Positions 32,374 through 43,090 of a stretch of DNA of 64,000 nucleotides are shown piece by piece (position 1 is the stretch's first letter; every line of letters starts with the position of its first letter). The DNA comes from Pyricularia pennisetigena. Lineage: Eukaryota; Ascomycota; Sordariomycetes; Magnaporthales; Pyriculariaceae. The notes beneath the pieces were generated by a model that worked only from the letters and a program-made list of their open reading frames with translations, was not told the origin of the DNA and searched no databases. Made by a program: the position numbers and the translations under genes. Location of the stretch: contig NW_021940924.1 of assembly GCF_004337985.1 (NCBI RefSeq), forward strand, positions 558,001 through 622,000. Direction: 5' to 3'.

Positions 32374-32830
32374 ATGGTCACGCCAGAGGATTACTTTGAA
32401 ATCGTGGACTGGCCAACATGCATAGGAGTTGTTCCGCGTGTGGACAAGGACAGCACTTTTACCTGTGATCACTGCGAGAAGACTTATGAGACAAAACAAA
32501 ACCTCGACAAGCATGTGAAAGCAGACTACATATTCGAGTGTAATGAATGCGACAAGACCTTTCCAGGACAGAAAGACATTGACAAGCATCTGGACGACGA
32601 CCACTCGTGGGATTGTAACAGGTGTCATAAGATGCTCTCAACAGAGAAAGGAGTCACTGAACATAAGCACGATCACCACAACTACTGCCAAGACTGAGAC
32701 AGAACCTTTTGCAGCCGCACCAGTTTGGGCATGGCAAGTACCCATTCTTGCATCCCGGCCTACAATGAATAAATGTACTGACTTGCAGTACAAATGCCCA
32801 ACATGCGAGCCAGACTTGAATGCGCGGTAA
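32374..32830 (+). pseudogene. C2H2 zinc-finger gene broken by TGA, with a possible GC-AG intron
   Basis: ATG 32374 starts MVTPEDYFEIVDWP, followed by fingers CDHCEKTYETKQNLDKH, CNECDKTFPGQKDIDKH and CNRCHKMLSTEKGVTEH. The next finger begins YCQD, then TGA at 32695-32697, then DRTFCSRTSLGM, so the second Cys of that finger appears to have become a stop (TGC to TGA). Beyond it a GCAAGT donor at 32734 and a TTGCAG acceptor ending at 32788 could join to YKCPTCEPDLNAR and TAA 32828-32830 (55-nt intron, phase 0, ACTGAC branch). As it stands it encodes about 107 residues with three fingers, which might still bind nucleic acid. It has the same style as the intact gene at 16217. Confidence 0.6.
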
Positions 32831-33828
32831 TATTGGCTGTATCTTATCACACGGCGTATCAGGCATGGAATTTGCTGCATATACACACCTTGGGGCTGAA
32901 TGACTCTCGACCTCGCGACCGAGTTCTCGCTAACTTTGATGTGCATCGGAGTGCGGCACAGTTGGTTGGTATTGTCGCAATCCGATAGGCCACCGGCGTC
33001 CAAATGACCCAAACCTAGGGCGCTGCCAATCGATTTGTGCAGCAGGACCCGTACTTCAAAATTGGATATCCTTTTGTAAAGTATCACACCGGTACTGCCA
33101 AGAACGGCCTAAAAAAGGAGCTCGGACCCCTCTCCCCCGCAACGTCAGAGTGCAAAACCTAACGTGCCAGTCTTTATCCCCGCAACCAACCCACCACAAT
33201 GTCGCGCGCATCGGTCGGAACTATCGAGGGCGATCCACCTCTGTAACCAATGAGCTTTCGACCAGTCAAGCAAAGAACTGCTTCAGCCCATGGCTCTGCG
33301 TAAGCGTGCCCACATCTTCAGGGCGGCTCTTGTCACTCTTCCACCTCACATCCGTGTTCCGGGGGTTTAGGCGGCAACGGGTTGGCTGTGTTGTTACTGG
33401 CTGGTGCTGCGTATCCCCGCACGGTTGGCAGAGGACCTAGCAGCGAACGTTAAGAGGTGCAACGTTTTCGACTTATCATAAATGGCAAGATCCAATCCCT
33501 TGCTGCAGATACGAGGGCCATGGAGGCCCTGGGGTCAAATTGCAGCTAACATAACCAATTCCTGTAACCGGTGTGATTAAAAATACCTTGCAAGTGGGTC
33601 CGGTCAACGGTTGCGACCCTCGATGATCCCATGAGGCAAGGCATACCTGACCCCACATTTGATTCAGCCGGGGTTTCGGGGTTACAAGGGCCTTAGCGCC
33701 CGCCAAGCCCAACTTTTGACGGCCGTCAAAAGTTGGGCTTGGCGGCCGTCGACGGCCTTAAAATCTTCCCCCTCCAACAAGACTGGTAAACGCCCCGTTA
33801 TTCATCTCTATCTGCAGCTCTTAACAAG
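32831..33828. other. Intergenic stretch upstream of the Ulp1-type gene
   Basis: No supported gene. The striking element is the palindrome at 33700-33745 (separate entry). TATA boxes were not obvious. Confidence 0.4.
33700..33745. repeat. Perfect 46-bp palindrome, no spacer
   Basis: Arms 33700-33722 and 33723-33745 are exact reverse complements, containing CCAAGCCCAACTTTTGACGG and its complement. A second, 14-bp palindrome (GGCCGTCGACGGCC) overlaps its right end at 33744-33757. The element ends 83 bp before the ATG of the Ulp1-type gene. Such a perfect cruciform-forming sequence is unusual; it may be a fold-back transposon remnant, an operator or a replication hot spot. Confidence 0.9.
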
Positions 33829-36800
33829 ATGGAGCACAACGTCGACGAGCACCAGTTGGATGACCCTGCGATTGCCGACAGCCTATCCAATACGCAGGCT
33901 GTTAAGCGGTTCCAAGATCTTATCATTGCCTGGAGAAAATATAACGATGGCCGGCCTAACTTCAAGGTCGATGGAAAAAAATCGCTCGATACAGTTGCAG
34001 AAACCTTCAAACTTGGTCTGAGACTCGACCAAGCCTCAGCGATTCGAGCCCTACTTTCCTATTCAAGCTTCATACAGGCCGACAAACAGCTCACCAGTCT
34101 AACGCCAAGCCGGCGGAAGACCCGACCTGAATATTTGCTTCGGCAGGCCTACGCAGCTCTCAATTTGAGGGAGGATGAACTCAAGTTTGGCTCTTTTCAA
34201 AGTCGCCTATCTAGAGCCCGTTCACTTAACAACAGCCTCAAGGGTCTCATTGCCTTTCTCCCATTTACCCAACGTTGCAAAGTCGGTGTTCGGCATTTCG
34301 AAAGTTCAAATCCTTCGCTTCAGTATTATATTGAAGCCCATACTCATTACCACGAATTTTTGCAAGCAGGAAACGAATTTATCGACTCGATTCTATTAAA
34401 TGTTGAATTTCCTAAAAGGATTTGGGAAGACCACTCTTTCGGACAGGATTTACCCTTAGAGAATCAAATCCGACTACTCGGAGTCAAGGCTTCAGATCTG
34501 CCCTCTGAATATGATCTGGACGAGCATGGACACATCGTCACCGTCCAGCATATCATCCCGTCCACGCCACCACCAGGACCAACTCCGCCTTTGGCCACAG
34601 ATGGCCATGCCAGCACCGGTAACTGTGCAACTGGTGGGTCATCCCGCCAACAATCCAGGTCGACCCCAGACGAGCCGAAACGCAAAACCCCACTACCATC
34701 TTCTCCACCTTCGGCTACAGCATCAAGCGGCCATGTCGGCACTGGCGCCTACACGACCGGGTCGACGGCATCACAACATTCGCTATCTCCTCCTCTTCTC
34801 CCGTCGCCGCCGCCGTCCGAATGTCGGCCATCCAAAAGAGGAGCCCAATTGATCCATAAGTCAGCTTTCGGATATCGGCAGACAGATACCAATCCTCTCA
34901 AATCGACATCCGCACCCCCCCACTCGAATGGCAGAAATCCGCTACCCTCCGCCGGACGAACCTCGGCAGCTTCCTCTTGCGGAGACGCCACCATCGAACA
35001 GATATCACCATCGAAAGCCCCCTCTCGCGATGGCGTGGCCGGAACGAATACCGGTGTCTCGACTGCCGACTCCAGCTTCGGCCAGAAGCGACCTTCCAGC
35101 CTAGGCTCGTCGGCGAAGAAGCAGAAACTAAGTCATTCAGAAACGTCAATCTCGGTGGTAAAGATATCCCCCTGGCTAAATGATGCACTATCACCGTCGT
35201 CCCTGGCCCGACTTAAACCAGGTCAACAGCTTAACGATGCCATAGTCAACGCATATATGCTCATTTTAGCCCAGCGACATGGGACTTGTTTCGTTAACAG
35301 TCACTTCCTCAATCGCCGCGCGACGTCCGTATGGAAGGCCGAACATGGGAATCCCTTGGACACCGACCTGGCCTTGATGCCTGTCGAAGAGAACAACCAC
35401 TGGTACCTTCTGGCCATGTACAAGCGACCTCCTAGCACTAAAGCCTCTGCTCAAGACGATCGGGTTATCTGTTGTCTCGACTCTTTGCCATCCTCACGGT
35501 CGTATGACCCTGCTTTCACCCAATGGGAAAAGTATCTCAAGTCTCTCGGGAACTGTGTATATATAACGTTATATAGAAAATCGGTCAAAGTCCCTCGGCA
35601 AGATAACATGGTTGACTGCGGAGTCTTCAACCTTGCGTTCGCCCAAAAGATCCTCGAGAATCCTCAGCAGTTCGCTGATGCTGTCGAAAAAGGGACAACC
35701 CTGGACTGGGAGATCGACGTCGGCAAATTTCGCGAGTCCATACGAGCTACTCTCATATCAGCAAACAACGGCTCCACGGCTCTTGTTCCTCCAACCGAGA
35801 CTGTGGAAGGCGACGATCTCTTTATGAACAGCGTGGAGGTAGGCTCCGCCTGCCTTGCCACTAATCCTCTTGTGTCGAGGCCAGCCACGATCGCGTCCTC
35901 TGCCACGGACAGAGACGCCGTAGCAAACTGTATGACAGTTGATGACGAGACCTTACAGGACTACATCGAGCTCACTGAGGCGGCCAGCAACGAGACAGAC
36001 CCGGGGAACCGAACGACCACCGCACCGGCAGTCGGCCGGCCCACTACTCTTAGTAATGCCACAATCAGGGCCGGGGAAGGCGAGGATGACATCATGCTTG
36101 ACGCTGGACGCGACGTCGGGAATCCGGGTACGGCTTCGGTCTGCCAAGACCCGGACCTTGGTTTGACCGATAACACTCCAGGTAATGACGGCGTGTTTGA
36201 GGCCACGCATGACGATATCCGCGATAATTAGACGACACCCGCCGCTGTGTCCAATGAGGAACAATACATTAGAGCTATACTCGGTAAGTTACCGGCTCCT
36301 TCCTATAAAGCATAGCCAACTAATTTGGTGTTAAAGATGGGATAAGTAACCTTCAAGCTTGCAACTCGCCCCTTGCCAACGTATTTGAGTTTAGCACACT
36401 CCAACTTCTGCTTCAAAAATATCAGGAACATATTGCCAGTGGCTGGGCGCGATTACTTTTCTGGCAAACTTTCCCTCGCGAGCTTATGGACATGGACTGT
36501 AATATGCAAGCTCCCTGTCCCCAAGGTAGCAACGAGGCCTGTTCAGGTTTAACCGATATAAAGCAACGGCTTCATCAGGACGGATTTTTACATTGGAACG
36601 ACAAATTTGCCGCCAGCAGTTTAAAGGTTTTGCAAGGATTGCCCAACTTCCCCATGGGACTCACAATCCTGCGTTCGATTTTGGCAAGCGCACAGCTACG
36701 AGACTTTTTACGAACGTGGTTTGCGCCACACGAAGGGCCGTACATAATAGGACATTGCTATTATTATACCGATTCTGGAACAAAGGGACTTCCTCTTTCT

Positions 36801-37232
36801 CTCCGGCACAACCCTCGTCAAAGCGACCGTTGCTTGGGTTTACATATATTAACTGCTGACACAACCGTTCGGTACTACGTCAAGTCTCAAGGAGAGAACG
36901 AGGCCCAGGCAGGTGTATATTGGTTCCACAGCAGCCCAGCATCACTTGAAAATTGTACAAATGAAACACGGTCAAATGGGTTGTAAGTAAATTGGAGAGT
37001 CAATTTGTTTGATGTGGTTGACATGTTGAAAACTAAACTAATAAACTCCAGTACATTGTTCGACCCCAAGATTAGACATGATGTGGATAATGGTATAGCC
37101 CTCACCATCGTCATTGGGCTTCCTGAGATGCTTGGGGGTTTGCGGAAGTTGAAAGTGGAATGTCCACGTGCGAGGGAAATTTTGGTGGCGATGGAAAATG
37201 AGATCGGGATTGGCTGGAATTTGGAAACCTAG
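33829..37232 (+). pseudogene. Ulp1-type (C48) cysteine protease gene, long, three exons, one in-frame TAG
   Basis: ATG 33829 opens 800 codons to TAG 36229-36231. The same frame continues through 36283. A 53-nt intron, 36284-36336 (GTAAGT, CCAACTAAT branch), leads to exon 36337-36982, and a 69-nt intron, 36983-37051 (GTAAGT), leads to exon 37052-37232. All phases agree. The N-terminal ~230 residues are helical and unrecognised (AVKRFQDLIIAWRKYND; ASAIRALLSYSSFIQADKQL). A Ser/Pro/Thr-rich linker follows. The Ulp1 catalytic core has His 524 (EENNHWYLLAMY), Asp 551 (CCLDSLP), Gln 591 and Cys 597 (QDNMVDCGVFNLAF), a complete triad, so the 800-residue product could be an active SUMO/ubiquitin-like protease. 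The post-TAG ~290 residues (RLLFWQTFPRELMDMDCN; FDPKIRHDVDNGIALTIV) are an unknown domain. It may be host-derived or transposon cargo. Confidence 0.7.
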
Positions 37233-38273
37233 TTCGAACTGGAGATGCGCATAAAATTAGGATCACCCTGTACAATAAAGGTTTAGTATTCGTCTTACGT
37301 CCAAGCCTTGAAATTCTTGTCACTTTCCACCAGTTGTTCCACAGCCCGTACATCCCCCCGGTCTCCCTTGCCCTCCACAGTTATGGCATGGGCTTGTCAT
37401 TCTCTCGACAAAGTGCGACAAATACGTAGGGATAATTAGTCAAGGTTTGAAGATAGATTGAAGTGCCAAATCTAATGTGGCGGATTAGATGTAATGTTGT
37501 TGGATATATTTTAGGTAGCGAGAAGGCGTATGCCCAATTGCATTGCGTGGTGGGCAATACCCCGTCAATAAATACCTGGGAGGAAGGTGGGATCATATGC
37601 CCCACAAGGATTAGTCACTGGTGGCATGTGAATGGTGGCATGTAAGCGCTAGAAAATGCCTCAAGTTTGTCATGTGGCATGCGGGGTAGAATATATGACC
37701 GACATGACGTGTCCCGCTTCTGTAGGTTTTGGCACTCGATACTGTCGGGTCATGCGTTGCCTGGACATTTCCCATTGAAAGGAAAGGGATTTAGAACTTG
37801 CCGAGCCTATCATAAGGCTAGAATTACTGCCAGCCCTTCCTTCGATCTTTCAGTGTTTATTATTTCTTGTGGACACGATGGGAGGCAAATGCCATAACTT
37901 TAGAGGGCAAGGGATTCCGAGAGGGGAATGTGCTGTGGCAAGTGATACGGATCTCCCGAGCTACTATGGTGGTAGGGGTAAAAAGAGTACCCTTGTACAG
38001 TGTCGAACAGAGTATGTGGGCTCACAGTATTGACAGTAAAAATACGCATTTTGGAATTATATCGCTTTTCACAGGTACCTCCGGGGTTTATTTCAAATTT
38101 TGAGTGGCAAATATACTGCTCAGGGGGTACCTCTAGGCCGCTACCATAGTACTTCGTAAGTAGTACATAGTACATGGTAAGCGACGCACTGTCCTCAGTC
38201 TTCTTAGCCAATGAAGAGGACTTCAGGGAAGCGGGAGGTACCACTTTGATTTGTGATTTTGGATGCATCAACA
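37233..38273. other. Intergenic stretch
   Basis: No supported gene on either strand. Several TGGTGGCATGT-like short repeats occur near 37618-37680 without larger structure. No inverted terminal repeat matching the region before 33829 was found, so a transposon boundary for the Ulp1-type gene is not shown. Confidence 0.35.
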
Positions 38274-38470
38274 ATGGAATTATCAAATCGTGAAGCGCAA
38301 ATTATTCTTGCGCTAAATAAGCTTCGATCTAACAAAAACATAGGATTCGGAAAATCGCTGCGATATATAATGTGCCACGATCAACCCTTCAAGCTAGATT
38401 GAACGGACGCGCCTCTTTCGCCGATTCTCGGCCGAAATCGCAAAATTTAACCAAGGCCGAAAACAGTTGC
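38274..38470 (+). pseudogene. pogo/Fot-type transposase, N-terminal relic
   Basis: ATG 38274 gives MELSNREAQIILALNKLRS. After a net one-base loss near 38340-38350 the next frame gives AAIYNVPRSTLQARLNGR and SRPKSQNLTKAE. This is the same N-terminal helix-turn-helix found in the relic at 11103-11618 (NREAQIILAL against NRDAQIILAL). The rest of the transposase is absent. Confidence 0.72.
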
Positions 38471-39117
38471 AACAATGAGGTTAAGCAACTATGCGAAGGC
38501 TATGCGATAATGGGGTTGGCGTGTTGCATAATTGCGTGCGTTAACTCGAGGGTCGATCACTAGGCGATGTAGCTTGACACGGGCGACACCGTGGTGCGTC
38601 GTGTAGTGATTGGCAAGGCACACAACTCGGACTTGTACCCTTATTTTCTGAGAGCTTGTCTGAAAGCCCCTACCTTCTCGACATTGTTGACATCCTACAG
38701 CAAGCCCGCTGCTACACAAACTCGGTCGAGCTCTCCGTTGAGATATCTTATAAGGCTTCCGTTGATTCGCCACCTCCAAAAACATCTGGAGCCGTCTCTG
38801 CCAGGATCCCCAGTCATGGGCATCCCTCTTCTCTTGGCGGGATGACTTTCATTGGCCCAATGCAAGCTGCTAGAGCCACACCTGCAGGGCGTCGAACAAG
38901 CCAGGCTCCCCCACATCAGAATCAATGAGACAGCAAAATGAAAAGTGGCAGTAAACGATTACTTTACTCCCCTTCCATAATTCTTTTTTACTCAACAATA
39001 GAGGTTAATACTTAGCCAAGCCGTGAGTAGAAGTTTTGCACAATTTTGGTTTTTATGGCCACCTTCGTGGTTGTTTAACGCCTGAAGCTGCTCGTTGTTA
39101 TGTTAGAGTAGGTGATT
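38471..39117. other. Intergenic stretch
   Basis: Nothing supported. A plus-strand frame at 38656-38928 (ESPYLLDIVDILQQ) has mildly protein-like composition but no family signal. Confidence 0.3.
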
Positions 39118-39408
39118 TTAAGTGGTCCAAAGTGTTTTCGCGGTCTCATTGATTTTGGCGTGAGGGAGCCAGGCTTGGAAGGAGCACTCGGCGCAAACCC
39201 ATGTTCCGGGGAATACACCAGGCCCCAGCCAATCATCACCTTGCCAGTATACCCCTGTGAGGCCGCACGATGACTTGTTACATGCACATTTGTACTTTTT
39301 CACTCTCAGGTTGGCCAAACCCCGAAAATGCGATGAGCAGCGACTATAATTCTTGGAATCCGATATTACCTCAAAATGTCGTCGAAGATGCCTTTTCAGC
39401 CATTGCAT
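39118..39408 (-). CDS. Possible small Cys-rich protein
   Basis: The minus frame from ATG 39406-39408 encodes 96 residues. The first half is basic (MQWLKRHLRRHFEVISD). The second half has YKCACNKSSCGLTG, YWQGDDWLGPG and GTWVCAECSF, giving a C-x-C, x4-C, then C-x2-C layout that could bind zinc. I do not recognise the family, and no signal peptide is visible. The paired-Cys pattern argues for a genuine gene or gene relic over a chance frame. Confidence 0.3.
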   Translation of the reverse strand: MQWLKRHLRRHFEVISDSKNYSRCSSHFRGLANLRVKKYKCACNKSSCGLTGVYWQGDDWLGPGVFPGTWVCAECSFQAWLPHAKINETAKTLWTT

Positions 39409-39837
39409 CAGGATTTTCGGCAGACAATGGATCACAAATATGTGCTACTACGTGACAAGTACCTACAGGACACCGAGTCGACCCACCTGAAGGTTGGGAT
39501 TTAAGTAACGCTCCTCCCTTACTGCTTTGCCTCCTCCTGCGTTACCAATCGATTTCCAATCTGCAACCTGTAAGTAGGCCGACACCAGTAGACTGTGTGC
39601 ATGGTCCTCGCTGGAGTGTCTTCAGCAACAGAACGGCAAACACATCGGCTCGCACAAACACGCGGTGAAACTTGCTTGCGCCTTCACCGGGCATTGTCCT
39701 CAAGTTTTGGCCAAATTCGCTTCTAGGTCTTTATCAGCGAAGCCAACAGTATTGGCTCTGCAGCCCGAGATTGCCCTTGGCAAGAGCTGCACATCCACGG
39801 TCCTCGAGCTCTGCAGTTGCCGAAGAATATACTGAAC

Positions 39838-40574
39838 ATGGATGCCCTCAGAAATCTCAACATACCAGACTGGTTGAAACGCCTTGAAGAGCTCAATGAC
39901 CAGGCCAAGCAGCGACAGTTGGAGCTGGCGGGGTTGGCCGAGCCTCAACAGCGTATAACCAATTTATCGCTGCTGGAGACCAAGGCCTCGACCGAGTCCA
40001 TCAGGTCCACCGATCCTAATGCGTCACCTTTAAAAACAAATGCCAGGCCAGCACCCAAGACAGAACCATCATCGGCCGTTCCTACGAAACCAACCCTTAC
40101 GAGCACTACCGGGATACGGACAAAACGGAAACGCGAGGGTGAGGATGCCGATGGTGGCACATCAAAAAACCGTTGCCGAGGCACGAGCCTGATATACTAT
40201 GACAGCTACGTGCAAAACTTCTTTGGAGAGCTTGTCAGGGTTGTATCGGTATCGCGCAAACTTATACTCAAGAAAAAAGGGCGGCCAAAATGGCCCAAAT
40301 CGAACGCATGGCCGAGATTGAGGCGCCGGATGACGACGAAGAAAACAACGGAATCAACCGGAAGCTCAAGGCGGACCTGGCAATAGGCTCATACCCAAAG
40401 CTGGTCCTTCCAGTCCCTGACGTGTTAGATGCCCTCAACAAAGAGTTGGATTTCGTGCAGTCCATGTGTGAACAGGCGGCTCACCGGTTCCTCCGCGACG
40501 GCAACTCCGATGAGGAGGTTTCTAAGCTCAAGAAAAGCCTGACCGAGACTGCCAAACTTGCGGCCAAGGGATAG
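39838..40574 (+). pseudogene. Conserved fungal protein (MDALRxLN...DWLK family), frameshifted
   Basis: ATG 39838 begins MDALRNLNIPDWLKRLEELN, a start I recognise from a fungal family of unknown function, followed by a Thr/Pro/Lys-rich linker and IYYDSYVQNFFGELVRVVS. At the A6 run 40273-40278 the coding signal moves to another frame (RAAKMAQIERMAEIEAPDDD), which continues to LDFVQSMCEQAAHRFLRDGN and ends at TAG 40572-40574. The shift equals loss of one base, for example A7 to A6. The stretch between EIEAPDDD and the LDFVQSMCE block is shorter than I remember for homologues, so an internal deletion is possible. Without correction the product ends with an unrelated basic tail at 40386. Confidence 0.6.
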
Positions 40575-41480
40575 AGCAGAGGCCGAACGAAGAACCAGAT
40601 ATGTACGCGCTGGAGCCCATCGGAGGGTGGGGCTTTCAACGACCGCGGATCGTCGCCGCCGCCCTCACGCCCGTATCGCCTCCAGCAGCCTGGGTTACAA
40701 ATAGAAACGCTGTTGCCTGGCTGTGTTACTGCTTCTTATATGGAACCAAACGGACTTGAAGTTTTATTGTATAAAATGATTCCCACTTGTATGCACAGGA
40801 GATGGCCTACGGCATGAAGACCACCGGAATCAGATATATGGGTGCGAGTTTTGGGCGATAGTGGAAGTTGGGCAATCTTGAATCAGCGCATACATTGGTT
40901 TTTTCGGGTTATATGGTATCATCGTGCTGGCCTTTTACGCCAGTCTCATTCAGAAGAAATTGGTAGGAGGGAATCGAAAAATAGTCCGAGCTTAACTCAT
41001 CGTAGCAAGTAACAACACCTTTTCTCAAATACTATTGTTTGGCGTTTGCTTATTCGCGACACCCCCTACGCGTTGTCACGAGGGTGATTGTAATTAATAC
41101 TTGGATGGGGACAGTGAATTGACCAATGCTTGCGTCGCTTGCCCCTGACCCTTTCAGGCAGCCAGTCATCGATCTGGCAGCGGCCGAGCAGATAAAACCT
41201 ACGACGGTCGCGCGCCAAAGTTGACTGGGTTTGTCTGCAACATAATATACCCACCTCCTCAGTGTACTATGATGTAAACCCCTACGGTTGCTAGCTGTAT
41301 AAATCTGTTGCACTCCCGGCCTCCTCCCAAAAATCTTGCGAGCTTGCGAGGGAACGAATGCGCAAATCTACAGTTACCTAGAAGAGCCACCAGCAGTCCG
41401 AACGTCCCAGGGTGTGCAGGCAAGACTCCCGCTCCAGCAGTAGGAGCAGACGCAATATATCTTCCGACAATTTCGAGAAG
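40575..41480. other. Intergenic stretch
   Basis: No supported gene. It separates two genes that both look 5'- or 3'-compromised. The region directly before 41481 is open in the same frame back to 41412 (SSSRSRRNISSDNFEK), so it may contain an upstream exon. Confidence 0.35.
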
Positions 41481-42563
41481 ATGGTCACTTTCATAATCCA
41501 GACCAAGGAGGACGATTTGTCCGCATCGCCCCTTGCCACGCCCGCGCCACTAGAAGCAGCAAACTTTGAGGAGCCGGTCATGGTTCGCCCTACTACACCC
41601 GCGCTTGGCCGCACCGGTTCCACAAGCGACTCAGATGCATGCAGAGTATCGCCCGCTCAATCCGTAGGATCATCCGCGCATACTTCAACATCAGATACCC
41701 CATCATCGCCATCGAGCCATCCTGTAATCCGGGGTTTCTCAACATCGCACATCCCCATACCCCAGGATGTCACCAGCCAGCCGAGGCCGGCACCAATCGA
41801 CGCCATTTCTGAGCCATCCTCACCCCTCCAAAAGAAGCAAGCCTCCTTTAGCAAACAGGACGTGGCCAGGACATTCGCCCCTATCATGATGGACCACAAC
41901 TACTCAGACGTTGACGAGAGTGCGATCGACGACGACGACGACTCGGAATGGGAAGACTCCAACGAGGAGAGCGACAAGTCGAGCGAGACATTGTTCAAGC
42001 GGGTGGACTCCAAAGTCAACCTGACTTCGAAGAGGTCACTAATTACTCTGATGCTGGAGCGCAACGATCGCCAGACGAAGCTGGGCAACGGGGCCTCTCA
42101 ATCGGCATCTGCCATCCACCAAGGCAGGATGCCTCGCCTGGGGCCCTCCTTTGTGGCCTCCCCAAATGACTCGGACGAGAGCTCTCTCATGATGAAGCGT
42201 GCATCGCGCGCCGCGCAGCTCAAGCCCATCAACGAGATCCCTCGCTCCGCTGCGCAACCAATTGCCACCCCGGTTCATGTCAACCACCAACAGGCCGCCC
42301 TCTCACCGCGGACTACTAGGCGCAACATGCTGTCGACCGAGCTCACCGAGTCTCTCCGTCGTGACATCGTCTGGGAGCGTTCTCAAAAGTCATTAACGGC
42401 CAATGCCGTCCTCAAGCGGAGACACACTTCGCATAATGTCGCCAACCTCAAGCAGGACCCTGAGCGGGCTGTCATCAAGAAGGAGAACGACATCAACGCC
42501 AGCAGCTGGGACCAGTACTTCGCCCGCGAGGCCTTTGGCGGTTATCACGTCAAGGGCTGGTAA
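41481..42563 (+). CDS. DUF3295-domain protein lacking the usual N-terminal region
   Basis: From ATG 41481 (MVTFIIQTKEDDLSAS) the frame gives 360 residues matching the C-terminal DUF3295 region of fungal proteins that normally start with a GATA-like DUF1752 module. Recognisable blocks are the acidic DESAIDDDDDSEWEDSNEE, then LFKRVDSKVNLTSKRSLIT, then ALSPRTTRRNMLSTELTESL, then NAVLKRRHTSHNVANLKQDP, and the C-terminal FGGYHVKGW. The DUF1752 block is absent both here and upstream, so the gene is 5'-truncated or its first exons were missed. The family is thought to act in nitrogen or carbon regulation, but this copy's role is unknown. The coding frame has no disruption. Confidence 0.72.
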   Translation: MVTFIIQTKEDDLSASPLATPAPLEAANFEEPVMVRPTTPALGRTGSTSDSDACRVSPAQSVGSSAHTSTSDTPSSPSSHPVIRGFSTSHIPIPQDVTSQPRPAPIDAISEPSSPLQKKQASFSKQDVARTFAPIMMDHNYSDVDESAIDDDDDSEWEDSNEESDKSSETLFKRVDSKVNLTSKRSLITLMLERNDRQTKLGNGASQSASAIHQGRMPRLGPSFVASPNDSDESSLMMKRASRAAQLKPINEIPRSAAQPIATPVHVNHQQAALSPRTTRRNMLSTELTESLRRDIVWERSQKSLTANAVLKRRHTSHNVANLKQDPERAVIKKENDINASSWDQYFAREAFGGYHVKGW

Positions 42564-42997
42564 TGCCGGCTATCCACACCTACAAGCACGCAGTCTTGTA
42601 GGTTTATGGTTAGCGAATACTAATAAAAAAAGGAATTGTCTTTTCTGGATTGCAGGAGGTGCAGCACGAAGTGTTGGTGCATCGTTGGTATCTTTTTATT
42701 CCTTCAATATATATTATATGATTCAGTTCTGGCATGGGCATGACTTGCCGTTTCCGACGTATTGTCACCAAGGAGGTTGTAAACATAAACGCCGTTAACC
42801 TAGCTTTTGTTGCTGCTTCCGGTATGCAACCCAGTCGTAGAAGACACAAGTAATTTGCGGACTAATATGGGGTTGGTGGACCGGTGGCTGCGTGGCTGAC
42901 GGGGCGGAGTGCGTAATGGAAGATAAACCACCCTGTAGTGACCGAACACGCCGCATCATTCAACAGGCCAGTTGGTCAGGCCCAGTAGCCTGTCCGA

Positions 42998-43090
42998 TAT
43001 GAGGCCCTCCATGTCGAGGCTTGAGGCAAGAGCGTAATCCAAATTGCGGGCCTGGGGCGGGAGGAGTTTACGTCGCATGGTGATCTTTTG
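42998..43090 (-). repeat. Dispersed decayed coding patch, copy C
   Basis: Plus-strand landmarks ATATGAGGCCCTCCATGTCG, AGCGTAATCC and GCGGGCCTGGGGCGG align with copy A at 14660 (GGAGGCCCTCCATTTTCG, AGCGCAATCC, GCGGGCTGGGCGG). The minus translation gives LLPPQARNLDYALASSLDME. Confidence 0.45.

Noticed and set aside
2207..36231. TAG reassigned to an amino acid
   Set aside because: TAG terminates several frames cleanly here (for example 6268-6270, 32272-32274 and 40572-40574), so reassignment is not supported.
33480..37640. Transposon boundaries around the Ulp1-type gene
   Set aside because: No matching inverted repeats or target duplication were found on the two sides; the palindrome is present on one side only.
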